Assembly: GCF_029893965.1 (NCBI RefSeq)
Contig: NZ_JARXXP010000002.1
Span: 372,001-436,000 of the forward strand
Reading direction: 5' to 3'
Origin: Paenibacillus sp. PastM-3
GTDB taxonomy: Bacteria; Bacillota; Bacilli; Paenibacillales; Paenibacillaceae
Length of the DNA: 64,000 nt
This document shows, piece after piece, positions 1 through 7,618 of the stretch. The translations under genes and the position numbers were made by a program. Position 1 is the first letter of the stretch, and every line of letters starts with the position of its first letter. Below the pieces are notes generated by a model. The model was given only the letters and a program-made list of their open reading frames with translations, did not search any database and was not told the DNA's origin.

Positions 1-9
1 TGTTTGCAT
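1..9 (-). CDS. First three codons of a leftward gene cut by the window edge
   Basis: Read on the minus strand, an ATG at position 9 is preceded by GGAGGT (plus-strand 17-22) with a 7-nt spacer, which is an ideal ribosome-binding site. Only three codons lie inside the window, so the product cannot be named. The AT-rich stretch to its right (10-250) would be its promoter and leader. Confidence 0.45.
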
Positions 10-78
10 TTGTATTACCTCCAATAGATTATTTAACACATGTCCTTTTATTCTTACGTATTGTACGAATAAATAAAA

Positions 79-136
79 ATTCACACATTGGAAAAGGTTC
101 ATAAGCACAAATGATAACCTTTTCCAATATGTGAAT
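79..136. repeat. 21-bp inverted repeat (hairpin) in an AT-rich leader
   Basis: Arms 79-99 and 116-136 match at 20 of 21 positions around a 16-nt loop. On the minus strand the hairpin is followed by a T-rich run, so it could end transcription of the 314-592 gene. It could also be an operator or RNA structure in the leader of the gene starting at 9. The core TTGGAAAAG occurs in both arms and again near 178-188, which favours a binding site. Confidence 0.5.
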
Positions 137-285
137 TAGGGGTTAAATTTATGATTAACAACATCATATCACATAACTTTTCCAAAAGCAAACAAACTTT
201 ATAATTAATTCGAAAAAACTAAATACGCCGTACAAAACGGCCCAAGAAAGCTGCTGTGACTCCGGAATTCACGGCCCTGTGGCAG

Positions 286-296
286 CCCCCCCCCCC
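286..296. repeat. Run of 11 cytosines
   Basis: An uninterrupted C11 tract lies just downstream of the 314-592 gene, outside any coding sequence I accept. Such tracts are prone to length change and to sequencing error. Confidence 0.7.
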
Positions 297-313
297 TGGC
301 CCGGTGTTGCGTT

Positions 314-592
314 CTAATCAATATAGCCGGCAAGACCTTTGTCCATCAGATAATCCATTTCGGCATCAAGGATGGTTTCAACGGTCAGCTCGTCCAGCTT
401 TACATCGCGCTGGGCAGTCACATAATCGACCAGATCATCATTATCAATATCAACCTCACCCTTGCTGTTGGCTTTGGCATTGTTGATAAAGGTCTGCTCA
501 TGCTTCAGTACCAGCTTAATCAGCTTAGGATCGACCTTGGTCTTGGCGGCCAGCACCTCCAGCAGTTCTTGTTCATTTACTTTATCGCTCAT
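314..592 (-). CDS. Small acidic conserved-type hypothetical protein (92 aa)
   Basis: This 92-residue soluble acidic protein has no signal peptide or membrane segment. I do not recognise the family. The start is well supported: AAGGAGTG lies 7-8 nt upstream of the ATG on the minus strand. The sequence is rich in Asp, Glu, Lys and Leu and looks helical. It stands alone between the leader at the left edge and the MBL-fold gene, which lies upstream on the same strand about 100 bp away. Confidence 0.7.
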   Translation of the reverse strand: MSDKVNEQELLEVLAAKTKVDPKLIKLVLKHEQTFINNAKANSKGEVDIDNDDLVDYVTAQRDVKLDELTVETILDAEMDYLMDKGLAGYID

Positions 593-691
593 TATGTTCA
601 GTCACTCCTTAGCATTACATCATCTGAAAATAGCGCAGGCATGCGCCATGAATATCTATTGTAGCATACCGCTGTCCCCGATGCTCCTGCC

Positions 692-1798
692 TCATCTCCA
701 CCAGGGGATAGAAGGGTAGAGGTCAGTCCCTACTTGAACCGGCTCGCCAATTCTCGGCGTAGCCAGCCGCAGCCCCTGCTGCTGCGCCGCGCGCAGCACC
801 CGTTCTACAGGATCAGTCCAGTCATGCATGGCGAGGGTGAAGGCGCCCCAGTGAATCGGGATCATCAGCCTGCCCCGCAGGTCGAGCTGCGCCTGGACGG
901 TCTGCTCCGGCATCATATGAATATCTGCCCAGCGCCGGTCATACTGCCCGCATTCCATCAGCGTCAGATCAAACGGGCCATACCGCTGCCCGATCTCTGC
1001 AAAATGCGGCCCGTAGCCGCTGTCTCCGCTGAAGAACACTTTATCCTGTCCTCCCTGGATCACCCAGGAGCACCACAGTGTAGTATTGCGGTCCAGCAGG
1101 CTGCGCCCGGAGAAGTGCCGGGCAGGGGCGCTGGTTAGTGTCAGCCCGGCAAAGGAAGTCTCCTCCCACCAGTCCAGCTCGCGGATACGCTCTGCGCTTA
1201 TGCCCCACCGCTTCAGATGGGCGCCTACACCAAGCGGGACAATGAACAATGCTGTTTTCTGCTGCAGCGCCCGGATTGTCCCGTAATCCAGATGGTCATA
1301 ATGATCATGGGACAGTACAACGGCATCCAGCTGCGGCAGCTCGTTCAGCTCAACCGGCAGCTGACTGCTGTAACGCTTGCCGCCGATGAACGGAAACGGA
1401 GAGGGTGCCCGGCCCAGCATCGGATCAAGGAAGATGGCGGCCCCTGCAATCTCCAGCAGTACAGCCGAATGGCCGAACCAGGTGGCCCGGGTATCCCTGC
1501 TCTGCCGGATAGAGCCGGCCACCAGCGGTACGGGCTGAAGCGGCTGCTTCGGCCTGGAATTGGGATTACCCTTAAGGAAATCCCTGAGAATCGAGAGGCC
1601 GCCCTCCGGCTTGCTCCCGGCTTCGGCCGTCTCAAAGGGATAGACAAACTTTCCCTGCCGGTATTGAAGCGAGCGGCTTGTCCGTTCCCACTCGGCCTTT
1701 GAGGCCCGGCCGCCAAAGGCCGGATAGAGGCTCATAACGATATATGCAGCGGCAATCAGCGCCAGGATTAACGCTGCAATGATAATAATAACGGTCAT
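692..1798 (-). CDS. Membrane-anchored MBL-fold metallo-hydrolase, NAPE-PLD/UlaG-like
   Basis: The protein has 368 residues. Residues 4-24 form a hydrophobic segment that should anchor it in the membrane. The metallo-beta-lactamase fold begins near residue 104 (ATWFGHSAVLLE) and carries the zinc motif HDHYDH at 164-169. Later conserved pieces are FSGDSGYG and IPIHWGAF. The order resembles the N-acyl-phosphatidylethanolamine phospholipase D-like/UlaG-like branch, so hydrolysis of a phosphodiester or lactone-type substrate is possible. The substrate is not predictable. It precedes the 314-592 gene on the same strand and follows the HAD gene after 90 bp. Confidence 0.85.
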   Translation of the reverse strand: MTVIIIIAALILALIAAAYIVMSLYPAFGGRASKAEWERTSRSLQYRQGKFVYPFETAEAGSKPEGGLSILRDFLKGNPNSRPKQPLQPVPLVAGSIRQSRDTRATWFGHSAVLLEIAGAAIFLDPMLGRAPSPFPFIGGKRYSSQLPVELNELPQLDAVVLSHDHYDHLDYGTIRALQQKTALFIVPLGVGAHLKRWGISAERIRELDWWEETSFAGLTLTSAPARHFSGRSLLDRNTTLWCSWVIQGGQDKVFFSGDSGYGPHFAEIGQRYGPFDLTLMECGQYDRRWADIHMMPEQTVQAQLDLRGRLMIPIHWGAFTLAMHDWTDPVERVLRAAQQQGLRLATPRIGEPVQVGTDLYPSIPWWR

Positions 1799-1888
1799 CC
1801 TTTTGTCCTTCTCTCCTGCTGAATTAAGATCATGGACATATTATACGGCGCTGCACACGGCCCGGCAAATGTACTGCCCGCCCTCGCC

Positions 1889-2602
1889 CTATCCGTTCCA
1901 GCCGGGAATCTGCCGCAGATCACCGTTCAGGATCTGAACCGTGCTGTTAACCGGAAGGCCGCGCGGCGAGGAGGCCGTCTCTATATAACAGGAAGCAATA
2001 CCCGCTGCGTTCGCTCCGGCAATATCCGTGCGGGGATCGTTACCGATCATGATTGCCGAGCTCAGATCCGCACCGTAATTGTCGGTCAGATAACGGTAAA
2101 ACAGCGGATCAGGCTTGCTGACCCCTGCCTCTGAGGAGATGGCAATCCCGTCGAACAGATGCAGGATGCCCAGCATCGTCAGCTCTGCTTCGATAAAGGT
2201 TTTCTGGCCGTTGGAGAGCAGGAAGACCTTTTTGCCGCTGCTTCTAAGCCGCCCGAGAATTTCCGCCACACCATCATACAGAGAAATGTGAATCATGGAT
2301 AAGGTCCGCATCCAGCGTACGGTTTCATGGAGCCAGGCCTGTCCGGGATCACCGCCCAAATCCCGGGCTATCTCCCGGAAGACCTCCTCCATAACGAAAT
2401 CAGGGAACTCACAGTGCCGGGCCGCAGCGGCAAGCTGTCGGTCCCGTTCTGCCAGAAACCGCTTCTTCAGCTCTGCTCCATTAATATTCAGCCCTTGGTA
2501 GCTGAAATGCAGCGACAGCCGTTCCCATACCTCACTGTGCTCTTCATCTGTCTCAATATCGATCAGGGTACCGTACAAATCAAAGATATATGTGTCGTAC
2601 AT
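1889..2602 (-). CDS. HAD-superfamily hydrolase (YjjG-type phosphatase/5'-nucleotidase)
   Basis: The protein has 237 residues. It shows the four HAD motifs: motif I FDLYGTLID near residues 8-16 with the nucleophile Asp, motif II LLSNG near 129-133, motif III Lys in SKPDP near 161, and motif IV IGNDPRTDIAGA near 180. The helical cap between motifs I and II fits subfamily I, which contains YjjG-like pyrimidine nucleotidases and beta-phosphoglucomutase-like enzymes. The exact substrate is unknown. It is transcribed with, or just ahead of, the MBL-fold gene. Confidence 0.85.
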   Translation of the reverse strand: MYDTYIFDLYGTLIDIETDEEHSEVWERLSLHFSYQGLNINGAELKKRFLAERDRQLAAAARHCEFPDFVMEEVFREIARDLGGDPGQAWLHETVRWMRTLSMIHISLYDGVAEILGRLRSSGKKVFLLSNGQKTFIEAELTMLGILHLFDGIAISSEAGVSKPDPLFYRYLTDNYGADLSSAIMIGNDPRTDIAGANAAGIASCYIETASSPRGLPVNSTVQILNGDLRQIPGWNG

Positions 2603-2787
2603 ACCTGCTCTCCCCTTTCCTTACCCGCTCTGAATCACCGGCCTGATCTGCCGGAATTCCGGACATAAACATCCCTATTGTACTACAAATAAACAGACAA
2701 GCTGAATATATATGCAACAAAATTCAGGCCGCTGCCGTTTGATACATGACAAACACCTGATTAACTCAACCAAAGGAGCTCACAACG

Positions 2788-3837
2788 ATGAAAACCACAC
2801 TGAAAACTAGCGCAGTTCTTTTAACCCTATCCCTGGCCCTGTCTACCGGAGCTGCTTCGGCCGCTCCTGTGGTTACTTCCCTGAGTACAGGCAAAACGCA
2901 GCAGGCTGCAGGCACAAGTACCATTGCCGCCGCCAAAACATTTACTATTGAATTAAACGGCTCAGCCCTCACAGAACAAGGCCTTCAGCCTTCAGCTGCC
3001 AAAGAGCCGCTTGTGCCGCTGCGCGCGGTTGCAGAAGCCCTGGGCTTCAACCTAACCTGGAACCAGTCCAGTAAAACGGCAGAAGTGACCAAAGGCAATA
3101 TCTTCACAACTGTTAAGAGCGGTGAGAACCGCTACACCGTAAATAAAATGTCCACTACGCTCGGAGCAGCACCGCAGACGCTTGAGAACAAGCTGTTTGT
3201 GCCCGTTTCCTTTGTGAGCGAAGTACTGCATCAGACTGTATCCGTGGAGGGACAAAAAATCGTGATCGCCTCAGCCATAGAGCATATGACGGAGAATGGT
3301 GTTATTACTGCTATTAATGCCGACGCAAAGTTTCCGTCCATTCAGATTAAAGGAACCGGCACCTCCGGCCTTGTACTTAACTTAAGTGAAGATACGGTTC
3401 TCCTGAAGGCAGACGGCACCAAGCTGACTGTAGCCGACCTGCAGATCGGTATGACCATTGAGGCTGAGCATGCATTGTTCTCTACAAGAAGCCTGCCGCC
3501 GCAGACGCCGGCTTATCAGATTACCGTCCTGGATTCCGCACAGCCGGAAGGTTTGCTGGGTACAGAAGGTACTGTAGAAAGTATAAACACCTCGCAGGAC
3601 GGGTCGCTGCTGATCCGGATTAACGGTACCGGCCTGACGGAAATTTCGCAAAGCGAAATCGTGCTCCGCCTGCCTGCTGATGCTGCTATCGTCAATGAGA
3701 GCGGCGAGCCTGCCAAGGCTGACGCTATTGTCCAGGGCGCAAAGGTCATCGGCTTCTACGGCCCGATGCTGACCAGAAGCTTCCCGGCTATCGGGACAGC
3801 ATGGAAGATTGTCATTCTGCCAGCACAGCAGCAGTAA
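2788..3837 (+). CDS. Secreted protein with copper-amine-oxidase-like 'stalk' domain
   Basis: The protein has 349 residues. Residues 1-26 are a Sec signal peptide with a likely AlaSerAla cleavage site. Residues about 50-165 contain the two half-repeats of the copper amine oxidase N-terminal-like (stalk) domain, with landmarks PLVPLRAVAEALGFNLTW and LFVPVSFVSEVL. The C-terminal half (about 170-345) is made of beta-rich segments I cannot assign. Stalk domains are common on exported Paenibacillus proteins. AAAGGAG precedes the ATG by about 10 nt. A strong terminator follows, so the gene is monocistronic. Confidence 0.85.
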   Translation: MKTTLKTSAVLLTLSLALSTGAASAAPVVTSLSTGKTQQAAGTSTIAAAKTFTIELNGSALTEQGLQPSAAKEPLVPLRAVAEALGFNLTWNQSSKTAEVTKGNIFTTVKSGENRYTVNKMSTTLGAAPQTLENKLFVPVSFVSEVLHQTVSVEGQKIVIASAIEHMTENGVITAINADAKFPSIQIKGTGTSGLVLNLSEDTVLLKADGTKLTVADLQIGMTIEAEHALFSTRSLPPQTPAYQITVLDSAQPEGLLGTEGTVESINTSQDGSLLIRINGTGLTEISQSEIVLRLPADAAIVNESGEPAKADAIVQGAKVIGFYGPMLTRSFPAIGTAWKIVILPAQQQ

Positions 3838-3855
3838 AAGTTAAGCAGCAGCAAG

Positions 3856-3897
3856 AACCGCTGTCCCTTGTCATCCTGACAGGGTCAGCGGTTTTTT
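3856..3897 (+). terminator. Intrinsic terminator of the stalk-domain gene
   Basis: A stem of AACCGCTG-type arms (one mismatch over 13 bp) with a 13-nt loop is followed by TTTTTT, directly after the stop codon at 3837. Confidence 0.85.
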
Positions 3898-3932
3898 ACA
3901 TTCGGGCACATGCCGGAACCATATCCATTCAG

Positions 3933-5507
3933 CTACAGGCTGCGGGCCTCCCGTAAGGCTGGCTGCCGTCCCAGTGTAACTTTGTTTTTGCCGCCGGTCT
4001 TGGATAAGTAGAGCGCCTCGTCCGCCTCGCGGTATAACATTTCAAACGTTGCGCCGCTGTCTTTCGTAAAGGCAATGCCGGCGCTGACCGTCAGACTGAT
4101 CCGCTGGCCGCTGTCGAGCCTGACAAGATGACGGGACACCTCGCTGCAGAACCTCTCTGCCTCCGCGAGTGCAGCTTCTTCATTGTCTGCAAAGAAGCAG
4201 ACAGCAAATTCCTCGCCTCCGATGCGTCCGGCAATGCCCCTGTTCTGGTACATCCGGAGTATTTTGTCCGAGAAATCAATCAGCGCCTGGTCTCCGGCCA
4301 TATGGCCATAGGTATCATTAATCAGCTTAAAATCATCAATATCGAACAGCAGCAAGGCTATCCCCGCTTCATTGTGCAATGCATAATTCTCGATCAGCCG
4401 CATAAAATGCCTGCGGTTATACAGTCCGGTCAGATCGTCCACCGTAGCCTGATAGAGGAGCTCACGCTCATATCTTTTTTTCTCACTGAGATCACTGAAT
4501 ACAATAAGCATACCCGCAGACATCCCTGGTCCCGGCTCAGTGGTAATCAGGGACAGGCCATAACAGGATCCGTCCGTACCGGGGACATCAATTTCGAACT
4601 GGCCCTCCAGCCGCTGATAATAATGTACCGCCACCTCACCGTAGCGTTCCAGCAGCAGAAAAATATTTTTGCCGAGCCATGATTTCTCAGGTCTCTCAGC
4701 CAGCGCGGACAGCATAAGCTCCCCGGCCTCATTGATATCAATGATATTGTTGAAGCGGTCGGTCAGCACAATGCCATCCTTCATATTTTCGATAATCTGC
4801 TTCTTTACCTTGGGGTAGAGAGAGAGCTCCGGGTCGCGGAACATGGAGAAATAACCTACAATCACCGGAGGCAGATAGGTAAATGCAATGAAGCCGGTCA
4901 TTGTAATTTTGAGCAACGGCAGCAGAAAGATAGACCCGATGGGGATAAGCAGGCTGAGCAGCATGAGGACATTCCATTTAAAATGATATTTGGACGCGCT
5001 CTGCAGGGAAACGGCCAGCAGAAAAACCGCGTATACGCCAAACAGCTGGTCATACGCAATGAGCGCCATATTTAGAGCGGTGGGATGTACGACAATTCCG
5101 CTCACACCCGCCACAGTATTCATACTTACCCCGTTACGCATCAGATGATGCCACGAATCAGTAAAAATCAGCAGCACATAAAGAGCTACCGGAATGCAAA
5201 AAAGAGCCAGCCGCCTGTTCAGCCCGTCCGATGAACGTGATATGTATTCTTTGATTACAGCATAAGTAAAAATGGTGCTCAGGAACAGCGGAGCCTGCTG
5301 AATATTCCTCCACCACAGCTTGGCCCGGAAGGATTCCGCGAGAATTTCCCCGGCCGCAGCCGCAAAAATTACGCTGACCAGCAGCAATAGGATCCATAAG
5401 TAACGCCTTCCCGGTGTATTGCGGTACCGGAAGGAGCTGACGCCCATGTAGAGACTTAGAACACTGCCCATAATTAAATAATAGGGATAACCCTGCATCC
5501 ACGGCAT
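3933..5507 (-). CDS. Membrane diguanylate cyclase: 7TM sensor-PAS-GGDEF
   Basis: The protein has 524 residues. Residues 1-225 hold about seven membrane helices of the kind found at the N terminus of 7TM histidine kinases. A PAS-type segment follows at about 230-340 (NMKDGIVLTDRFNNIIDINEAG). The GGDEF domain at about 350-515 has DLTGLYNRRHF and an intact GGEEF active site in GRIGGEEFAV, so it should make c-di-GMP from two GTP. The position of the RxxD inhibitory site reads QNRG, so product feedback is probably absent. It lies in the same direction as, and downstream of, the SDR and exopolysaccharide genes and may feed their c-di-GMP receptor; that link is inferred. Confidence 0.92.
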   Translation of the reverse strand: MPWMQGYPYYLIMGSVLSLYMGVSSFRYRNTPGRRYLWILLLLVSVIFAAAAGEILAESFRAKLWWRNIQQAPLFLSTIFTYAVIKEYISRSSDGLNRRLALFCIPVALYVLLIFTDSWHHLMRNGVSMNTVAGVSGIVVHPTALNMALIAYDQLFGVYAVFLLAVSLQSASKYHFKWNVLMLLSLLIPIGSIFLLPLLKITMTGFIAFTYLPPVIVGYFSMFRDPELSLYPKVKKQIIENMKDGIVLTDRFNNIIDINEAGELMLSALAERPEKSWLGKNIFLLLERYGEVAVHYYQRLEGQFEIDVPGTDGSCYGLSLITTEPGPGMSAGMLIVFSDLSEKKRYERELLYQATVDDLTGLYNRRHFMRLIENYALHNEAGIALLLFDIDDFKLINDTYGHMAGDQALIDFSDKILRMYQNRGIAGRIGGEEFAVCFFADNEEAALAEAERFCSEVSRHLVRLDSGQRISLTVSAGIAFTKDSGATFEMLYREADEALYLSKTGGKNKVTLGRQPALREARSL

Positions 5508-5594
5508 GTCATATTTCTCCTAATATAGTAATTGCTTTGCCTTATTATATCCTACTCCTGTTCACAATTGAACCTTCTGCCCAAAATAGACAAA

Positions 5595-5619
5595 GACCCT
5601 GCGGGCAGCCCGGAGGGTC
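5595..5619 (-). terminator. Terminator-like 25-bp palindrome
   Basis: GACCCT/AGGGTC and CGGGC/GCCCG arms form a GC-rich hairpin. On the minus strand it is followed by TTTGTC. It could end transcription coming from the SDR gene before the diguanylate cyclase starts. Confidence 0.5.
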
Positions 5620-5864
5620 ATATTAAAGGTGAGAAGCGAATATTTAGTTATGCCAGTTTCCAGTTGCTAGGGGACAAATCCTGAAAACAACCGACGAAAT
5701 CTCGATTTGGTTTTCCGTTTCCCTTTCAGATAGTACATGGGTAATCAACTACCTTTCGGAATACACATTACATGCCGTTCCATCCGTTAATTGATGGCTT
5801 CCACTTCCCACCTGCTTATCATTACCCGTAAAAGCCGCCGTTCAAACATAAATGGGCTGCAGCA
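5620..5864. other. Gap without a recognised gene
   Basis: No convincing reading frame is present. The stretch holds short imperfect inverted repeats, such as AACCGACGAAATC against GATTTGGTT near 5690-5712. I tried to match purine, c-di-GMP and T-box leaders here and found none. It is the region immediately upstream of the cyclase on the minus strand, so a promoter or structured leader is possible. Confidence 0.4.
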
Positions 5865-6653
5865 TTACAGCGATCTTACCGCTCCTCCGTCAATCAGCAG
5901 CGTCTGCCCGGTGATATACGTATTGGCAAAAGAACCGAGGAAGACCGCCGCTTTTCCGAATTCCTCCGGCGTCCCTGCCCGGCCAAGCGGGATATTCTTC
6001 AGCGAGGCCTGCTGAATCTCTTCAAGCGCCCGGCCCTGTGCCTCGGCCCGCTTGCTGTCCAGCTGGGTCAGCCGGTCCGTGCTGATCCGCCCGGGGGCGA
6101 GCGTATTGATCAGAATGCGCTCAGGCGCCAGCTCGGCGGCAAGGCTCTTGTTCAGCGCCTGAACGCCGGCGCGGAACACATTGGAGAGAATCAGCCCGTC
6201 GATCGGCTGTTTGATCGATGCGGAGCTGATCGTGACAATTCTTCCGCCTCCCGCTGCGCGCAAGAAGGGGAGCGCCTCGCGGATCAGCCGCACCGTGCTC
6301 ATCAGCGTCAGCTCGAAGCCGCCGGCCCAGTCGCTGTCGGCCATATCGGAGAAGCCCCCGCCCGGAGGCCCGCCGGCATTAGTGACCAGCACATCAATGC
6401 CCCCGGCCCATCCAGCCGCAGCAGCAATGGCCTCGCGTACCGCCTCCGGGTCTGTAACATCCATTTCCACCATCGCCACCTCCGCGCCGGTCTCCGCCTC
6501 AATCCGCTGCGCAGCTGCTTCAAGCTGCGCCTGGCTGCGGCTTGCTATCGTCACTTTAGCCCCTTCACGCGCGAACTCCAGCGCAGTAGCCAGTCCCAGT
6601 CCTTTGCTCGCAGCCGCTACAAATACCGATTTGCCTGCCAGACCTAGATCCAT
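5865..6653 (-). CDS. SDR-family protein with substituted catalytic Tyr and Lys
   Basis: The protein has 262 residues and a Rossmann fold. The nucleotide-binding stretch is AAASKGLGLA (residues 13-22) and the structural NAG motif is TNAGG (91-95). Ser144 aligns with the catalytic Ser of classical SDRs. The YxxxK pair, expected at 157 and 161, reads Ser157-Asn-Val-Phe-Arg161. The C terminus TYITGQTLLIDGGAV region is typical of FabG-like reductases. I recall a divergent SDR subgroup with the same KQPI-LILSN-R pattern, so the change is probably ancestral rather than a recent mutation. Its chemistry is uncertain. Confidence 0.85.
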   Translation of the reverse strand: MDLGLAGKSVFVAAASKGLGLATALEFAREGAKVTIASRSQAQLEAAAQRIEAETGAEVAMVEMDVTDPEAVREAIAAAAGWAGGIDVLVTNAGGPPGGGFSDMADSDWAGGFELTLMSTVRLIREALPFLRAAGGGRIVTISSASIKQPIDGLILSNVFRAGVQALNKSLAAELAPERILINTLAPGRISTDRLTQLDSKRAEAQGRALEEIQQASLKNIPLGRAGTPEEFGKAAVFLGSFANTYITGQTLLIDGGAVRSL

Positions 6654-6751
6654 CTCTTTTCCGCCTCCTGGTTCAAGTTCCGCCGGCCGTCTGCAGCGGG
6701 ATACACCAATTGTAAAAGAGAGCGTAACGGATATCCAGTCCGGCTTCCCCT

Positions 6752-7618
6752 TTACACATCGTATTCCAGCTGCTTCTTGGCCTGGACAATGAAGTCCAGC
6801 GGACTCTCGATCGCCGCTGCATCATACTGTACAGCTCCGATCTTAAGTCCAAGATTAACCTTGTATTTGCCGGAGAATTCATTTTCATTCAATTGCTGAA
6901 GCTTGAGCTTGATGCGTTCGATTACAATCCTCGCACCATCGTGGTCCGTAAAGAGCAGCAGCCCCCAGGTCGCATCATCCTTATCCAGCAGATAGAGTGC
7001 ATCGTTCGTGCGGATACTGGACTGGCTGAGCTGGGAGACGTCATAGATCGCCTCGGACAGCTGCTCCTCCGGGATGAGCCGTCGGATCTCGCTCCAGTAC
7101 TTTACCTTAATGACCAGAAGCGTCAGCGGAATACCGTAGCGGGTGGAAATCCCCGTAAACAGGCTGGCGTCCTTCTGAAAAGCGATGCTATTGCGCAGAT
7201 CGGTATTCTCATCCACCGCAGCCAGATTGGCGGTTGTCTTCTTCAGCCGCTCATTCTCCGCCTGCAGCTCCCTGGAGCTTGAGGTGAAGATCCACAGCAT
7301 CACTGTAATTAAGGGGACCATAATCAGCCAGAAGTATGTGCTGACCCCGATCGTCTCTCCCCTTGATACCGTCTGGTATACAGTAAAGAGGCCGTAGATA
7401 AAGATAAAAGCAAGGTTCAGCGTCAGCCCTGCGGTTACCGTGGTGAAATACGTTACCAGCGCCAGCAGGAAAGCGATATTCAGAATGATGATATTCTGCA
7501 TATATCCGCTGCCGGAACCGGCGATAAACACAACACAGATGAACATCAGCACCAGAAAGCCGAGGAAGCCAAGGTCTGAAGCCAGACTGCTGCGGTTACG
7601 TCTCACGTCTATCACCAC
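6752..7618 (-). CDS. ydaK: YdaK-like membrane c-di-GMP receptor with degenerate GGDEF domain
   Basis: The protein has 288 residues. About four to five membrane helices span residues 18-112, followed by a short coiled linker (115-132) and a GGDEF-fold domain (133-288). The signature that should read GGDEF is Asp-Lys-Asp-Asp-Ala (212-216), so cyclase activity is unlikely. The RxxD inhibitory-site motif is kept as RTND at 203-206, in the canonical spacing. This matches a c-di-GMP receptor role, as reported for B. subtilis YdaK. The GTG start at 7618 overlaps the end of the BcsB-like gene by 23 bp, so the genes are translationally coupled. It is the last gene of the exopolysaccharide operon. Confidence 0.88.
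   Translation of the reverse strand: MVIDVRRNRSSLASDLGFLGFLVLMFICVVFIAGSGSGYMQNIIILNIAFLLALVTYFTTVTAGLTLNLAFIFIYGLFTVYQTVSRGETIGVSTYFWLIMVPLITVMLWIFTSSSRELQAENERLKKTTANLAAVDENTDLRNSIAFQKDASLFTGISTRYGIPLTLLVIKVKYWSEIRRLIPEEQLSEAIYDVSQLSQSSIRTNDALYLLDKDDATWGLLLFTDHDGARIVIERIKLKLQQLNENEFSGKYKVNLGLKIGAVQYDAAAIESPLDFIVQAKKQLEYDV

Noticed and set aside
5620..5864. c-di-GMP or purine riboswitch ahead of the cyclase
   Set aside because: The conserved core sequences of these aptamers could not be found on either strand.
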